Below, piece by piece: positions 59,641 through 64,000 of a stretch of DNA of 64,000 nucleotides. Each line of letters opens with the position of its first letter. The first letter of the stretch is position 1. The position numbers and the translations under genes were made by a program. The notes below the pieces were generated by a model. It was not told the origin of the DNA, made no database searches, and was given only the letters and a program-made list of their open reading frames with translations. Source of the DNA: Castanea sativa (Eukaryota > Streptophyta > Magnoliopsida > Fagales > Fagaceae); contig NC_134015.1 in NCBI RefSeq assembly GCF_040712315.1, positions 4,921,945 through 4,985,944 on the forward strand, read 5' to 3'.

Positions 59641-59701
59641 TACGAATCAGTATGACATTTGGAAAGTTCAAAGAGTTATGGTCACACCCAAAGTAATAAA
59701 A

Positions 59702-59716
59702 AGCGTCTATATGAAA
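59702..59716 (+). promoter_or_regulatory. Possible TATA box of TNL gene
   Basis: gcgtctatatgaaagg lies about 140 bases before the start codon, followed by a pyrimidine-rich leader (ttctcctcctttcag). Suggestive only; the transcription start is not known. Confidence 0.35.
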
Positions 59717-59847
59717 GGCTCCTCTTGAATGCTTTCACCTTCATCCTAATTTTTCATTCACTTTCCTTAGTTACATTACATCAACAATCCCTTCATGGTT
59801 TTCTTTCTCCTCCTTTCAGATCTTCTAACATCTCCTCATAAAACCCA

Positions 59848-62046
59848 ATGGCTCTTGTGACCAGCAAAGGAGCATCATCAACCTCTTTCACCCACCGATA
59901 CAAGAACTTTAATGTCTTCTTGAGTTTCAAAGGTGAAGATATCCGCCTTGGTTTCGTGGGCCATTTGTGTAACACTTTGCGTCATCAGGGTATTCACACA
60001 TTCATCGATGATAATCTCCTAAGAGAAGAACAAATTTCTGCACAACATCTCAATACCATTGAGAGCTCAATGGTTTCAATAATCATATTCTCTAAAAATT
60101 ATGCATCCTCGACTTGGTGCTTAGATGAACTTGTCAAGATTATTGAGTGTAAGAAGAATGATCAGTTAGTGCGACCGATTTTTTACAACATGGATTCATT
60201 GGAAATTAAAAAAGGAAAGTTTGAGGAAGAGCTAGCTAAACATGAAGAAAAATTCAAAGATAACAAGAGGGTACAAAGGTGGAGGGAAGCTCTATGTGAA
60301 GCATCCAATATACATGGTTGGCATTACAAGCACAAGTATGTGTTTAATGATTAATTTTGTATTTTTATGAGTTTTAATGGTTTTGTGATAGCCACTAGAT
60401 TCCATTGTTAAACAACAACTACCCCTAACCGTTTGATTCCCCTCCCTCCCCCCCTCTCTAGTTTTGGAAAATTATGAAAGCATTTTCTTTTCTCATCATA
60501 TTTATACTAAGGTAATGAGCTATAGGTTAATGATAGAAATAAAAGAACTTAATATTAGGTTATGTTGCCAATTTATTAGGAATTTCTCCCACATATTATT
60601 TAGAAATTTTAAAAAGGCATTCTTAATAATTTTGAATTTTCCAAGCAATTTGTGCCAAAAGCCTAAAACTAATTTCCTAGCAAAAAAAAAAAAAATCCTA
60701 ATCCAATAAAAATGATAAGATCTATAAATTACATATGCCAATTTAATTAAAAATAGGTCAGTTTTAATACAAAAATTAAACCTCTTGGATTTAGTTCATG
60801 TTGATATTTCTATTTTATACTCTAACTCACCTCATGTTTATATGCTTTGTGAATGATAGCTGCAGTGAGTTCAAATTTATCCAAGAAATTGTCAAAGAGA
60901 TCTCAAATTTTAAATTAAACCGCACGCCATTATTTGTTGCTAAATATCCAGTTGGAATAAGCCATCGTGTAGAAGCCATAAAATTACTTTTAGATATCGG
61001 GTCAAATGATGTTCGTATGATAAAGGTGTATGGCCTGGGTGGAGTGGGCAAGACTACCATGGCTAAAGCCGTTTATAACATGATTTATGTTCATTTTGAA
61101 GGAAGCAGCTTTCTAGAAAATGTTAAAGACAAGTTTGGGACATTTGATGGTGTAATCAAATTACAAGAGACACTTCTTTATGATATTTTAGGAGATATAA
61201 ATTTGAAGGTTCACAACGTGTGCAAAGGAATCAATTTGATAAAGGAAAGACTTTGCAATAAAAGAATTCTTTTAATTCTTGATGATGTGGATAGATCAGA
61301 CCAGATAGAAACATTAATTGGAAAATGTGATTTGTTTGCTTTCGGGACTAGAATCATTATAACCACAAGAGACAAAAACTTGCTAACTACTCTTGGAAAA
61401 GGTTTTTTAACCTATAAGGTTAAGGAATTAGATGATCATGAAGCTCATGAATTATTTTGTTTGCATGCATTCCAAAGAAACAAACCCGAGGAAGATTATT
61501 CAGAACTTGCAAACCAATTTATATCCTATGCTAAAGGCATTCCACTAGCTCTAGCAATATTAGGTGCTGATTTGTATGGAAGAAATAAGATGGAATGGAA
61601 AAGCGCATTAGATAAGTATGAAAAAATTCCTAACAAAGAAATTCAAAAAATACTCCAAAAGAGTTATGAAGGATTGGATGAAACTGAACGAGATATTTTT
61701 CTTGATATTGCATGTTTATTCAAGGGATTTTGCAAGAGTTATGTTGTAGATATACTAAATTCTTGCAATTTATACCCAATTATTGGTATTCAAAGACTTA
61801 CTGAGAAGTGTCTCATAACTGTTGATCGACATGATAAATTATGGATGCATGACTTGGTAGAACAAATGGGTAGAGAAATTGTCCGACAAGAATCACCACA
61901 TATACCTGGAATGCGTAGCAGGCTATGGTGCTATGAGGATTCTCTTGAAGTACTGACGAAAAATACGGTATAACTTGGTTTCATTCCCCTTTTCCCTTTT
62001 CTTGATAGGGAAAATTTAATGAATTTCTTAATTTTTGGTTTTTGCT

Positions 62047-62114
<68 letters not shown>

Positions 62115-64000
62115 ATGGAAGGAAATTCAAGTCCCCTTATATGGTTAAAGTCTAATAGTTATTATATTTTTGGTGAATTTTTTTGCATGATGTGATTCAC
62201 AAAATGTTTTGCCTAATTAGGGATCAGAAAAAATTCGAGGCCTGATGATATGCTCACCTGAACGAGCAAAGTTCCATTTAGAACCTAAATGTTTTGAAAA
62301 TATGAAAAATCTCAAGTTCCTTATTGTTAATAATGTACATATTTGTGGGGGTATTGGATATCTTCCCAATGAATTAAGGCTACTTGATTGGCCCGAGTTT
62401 CCTTTCTCTTCCTTACCATTCAATTTTCGTCCTCAAAAACTTATCACACTCAACATGCCAGAAAGTCAGGTTATATTGGACAGACTTCTTGAGGTATAAT
62501 CATTTTTATTTATTGATTGATTGTTTCTTCATTAAATTATCTCTTAAACTTAATTTGTTGAAGCTAAATTTTAATTTTTTTCCTCCCTACAGATGGGACA
62601 GTTCAGAAACTTGACATATATGAATTTTCGTTCCTGTCAATACATAAAGAAATTATCCGACTTATCCATTGCAACCCCAAACATAAAGCAATTGAATCTT
62701 AATGAATGTAGAAATTTAGTTGAAGTTCATGACTCTGTTGGATATCTTGATAAGCTTGAAAAGTGGGACCTCTTCGACTGCACTGAACTTCGAATTCTTC
62801 CAAGCTGCCTCATGATGAAATCTCTTAAACATTTAAATCTTTATATGTGTAAAAGGCTTGAGAAGTTCCCTGATATTCCGCATGAAATGGATGGTTTAAA
62901 GTATCTAACATTTATTGGGACTGCTATTAAAGAGTTGCCCCTATCATTCGGAAATCTCACTGGGCTTGAGGAATTACACCTAGGTTCAGGTCTTCTTCCA
63001 AGTAGCATATATAATTTACATCTTCACAGTCTCCATATTTGGGGTGATGTCAAATTTCCAAAGGACATGGAGATTGATAGACAAGTGTTGTGCAATTATT
63101 ACAATGACTTTTCCAAATATAGGTTTCAGAGCAGCTTGACATGTCTAGCTCTTCATTTTTCTAAAAATAGTTCAGAAATAGATTTTATTTTGAATTGTGG
63201 CCCAGTCTCATTGCGACGTTTATGCATACAGAGTGACGAATTTACTCTCCCGAAAAGCATTATTAGATTCAATCGATTACGTTGGCTTGAAATTCCAAAT
63301 TCCTATTTCCTACAGGAAATTCCAAAGCTTCCAAAAACTATAAGAGGAGTAAATGCATCACAATGCTTCTCCTTGAATCCAGAATCATTAAGCAAAATAA
63401 TGCTTCAGGTATCTCTCTCTTAAATTTATGAATAACAATTTTGGTTACGTTCTCAAATGTTTTTCTAAATTTACGAATTTAAATTCTCTTTTATTTTTTT
63501 TTAATTTCCTAATTGTATGCAGTTTGAAAGAATTTTAGTGCTTCCACAAAATATGGCATGTTTTGGTGTGAGAGAAGAGAAAATACTGGATTTTCAGTCA
63601 CCTAGGAGACTATTGCAACAGACTGATCTTCCTACCTGGGTCCCTCCTTCCAAGTTCTCTGAATTTCAAAGTGAGTTCTGTAAAAGTGAGTATTGGTTAC
63701 AAGATTATTATGACGATGACACTCCATGTGATTGTCACATTATATTACCAGGAAATAAGATACCAAAGTGGTTCAACCATCAGAGCATTGAAAGTTCCAT
63801 ATCATTGTGGGTTGGTCCAGAATTTCCAACATTTGCTCTTTGTGTTGCTTTTTGTCTGGAGGATATAGCTGAATACAGTTATGCTTGTGTTGTTGACATT
63901 TTCACCAATGGTCATAAACGAACGCTAGTAAAGAAATTCTTTGATAAAATGCATTGTGATCATCGATGGTTTTATGGCGCATCTCATAGGTTGTTGCAGC
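59848..64000 (+). CDS. TIR-NB-LRR (TNL) immune receptor, 3' end outside window
   Basis: Intracellular resistance-protein gene, open through five exons: 59848-60335, 60866-61967, 62221-62493, 62593-63408 and 63523 to the window end. All introns have GT...AG borders and the phases agree. Exon 1 is the TIR domain (FNVFLSFKGEDIRLGF; ASSTWCLDELVKI with the catalytic-type Glu), an NADase fold in plant TIRs. Exon 2 is NB-ARC: P-loop GLGGVGKTT, kinase-2 ILLILDDVD, RNBS-B GTRIIITTRD, GIPLALAIL, RNBS-D FLDIACLFKG, and MHD in LWMHDLVEQMGREIV. Exons 3-4 hold leucine-rich repeats (about 360 residues). Exon 5 begins a C-JID domain (LPGNKIPKWFNHQSIESSIS). The start ATG has a good context (cccaATGGCT). Odd: the usual DPSEVR-type loop of the TIR is shortened (FYNMDSLEIKKGKF), missing two or three residues. 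Nearest families are N-like TNLs. No stop or frameshift was found in the visible part. Confidence 0.95.
62049..62110. repeat. (TA)n in TNL intron 2
   Basis: Pure TA tract of about 60 bp inside the 253-bp intron between the NB-ARC exon and exon 3. Likely polymorphic in length. Confidence 0.95.

Noticed and set aside
59659..59841. 60-codon frame just upstream of the TNL start
   Set aside because: It starts at a non-ATG codon, has no family signature and overlaps the likely 5' leader; not called as an upstream ORF.

Overview
This is an AT-rich, transposon-dominated stretch of plant nuclear DNA. A TIR-NB-LRR (TNL) resistance gene with plant-type introns, a Tat-lineage Ty3/Gypsy element, hAT, MULE, Stowaway and PIF-like elements and a tRNA-derived SINE all point to a eudicot, because TNL genes are missing from grasses. 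The general style of the repeats suggests a woody eudicot such as a Fagaceae species; that is only an impression. The one gene that looks intact is the TNL at the right end. Everything else recognisable as coding is a transposon or a broken gene fragment.

Layout. 1-3.1 kb: badly broken MULE (Mutator-like) transposase on the minus strand. 3.4-5.2 kb: AT satellite, minisatellites and a cluster of hairpins. 5.2-13.4 kb: foldback MITE, two exons of an AP-3 mu adaptin gene, a SINE, a putative hAT element and a hAT transposase C-terminal relic. 13.5-20.4 kb: nested inverted repeats, a diverged partial copy of the duplicated unit described next, a solo LTR and a Stowaway MITE.

20.4-59.0 kb is a tandem segmental duplication. 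Copy A (about 20445-34079) and copy B (about 34106-59012) share the same order of landmarks over about 13.6 kb, and copy B is swollen by later insertions. Each copy carries the same old passengers: a TRIM-like element, a LINE RT fragment, an unidentified spliced gene fragment on the plus strand, and the last exon of AP-3 mu on the minus strand. Because one copy often preserves the empty site of an insertion in the other, insertion ends and target duplications can be read directly. Copy A only: a PIF-like MITE, a MULE-type foldback, a hAT with transposase remnant, and a solo LTR. Copy B only: an 11.3-kb Tat-lineage retrotransposon and a gag-only LTR element that itself carries a nested DNA transposon in one LTR.

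The Tat element (34438-45778) is the richest object. It has near-identical LTRs and a tRNA-Asp-type primer site. On the minus strand lies one long gag-PR-RT-RH-aRH-INT frame interrupted by two stop codons. A 151-bp tandem array follows, and then a three-exon antisense gene on the plus strand that is interrupted by one stop codon. It looks young but disabled.

59.8-64.0 kb: the TNL gene (TIR, NB-ARC, LRR, C-JID exons), open in every exon and running off the window. It starts about 0.8 kb beyond the right edge of copy B, which fits the picture of a resistance-gene neighbourhood shaped by tandem duplication.
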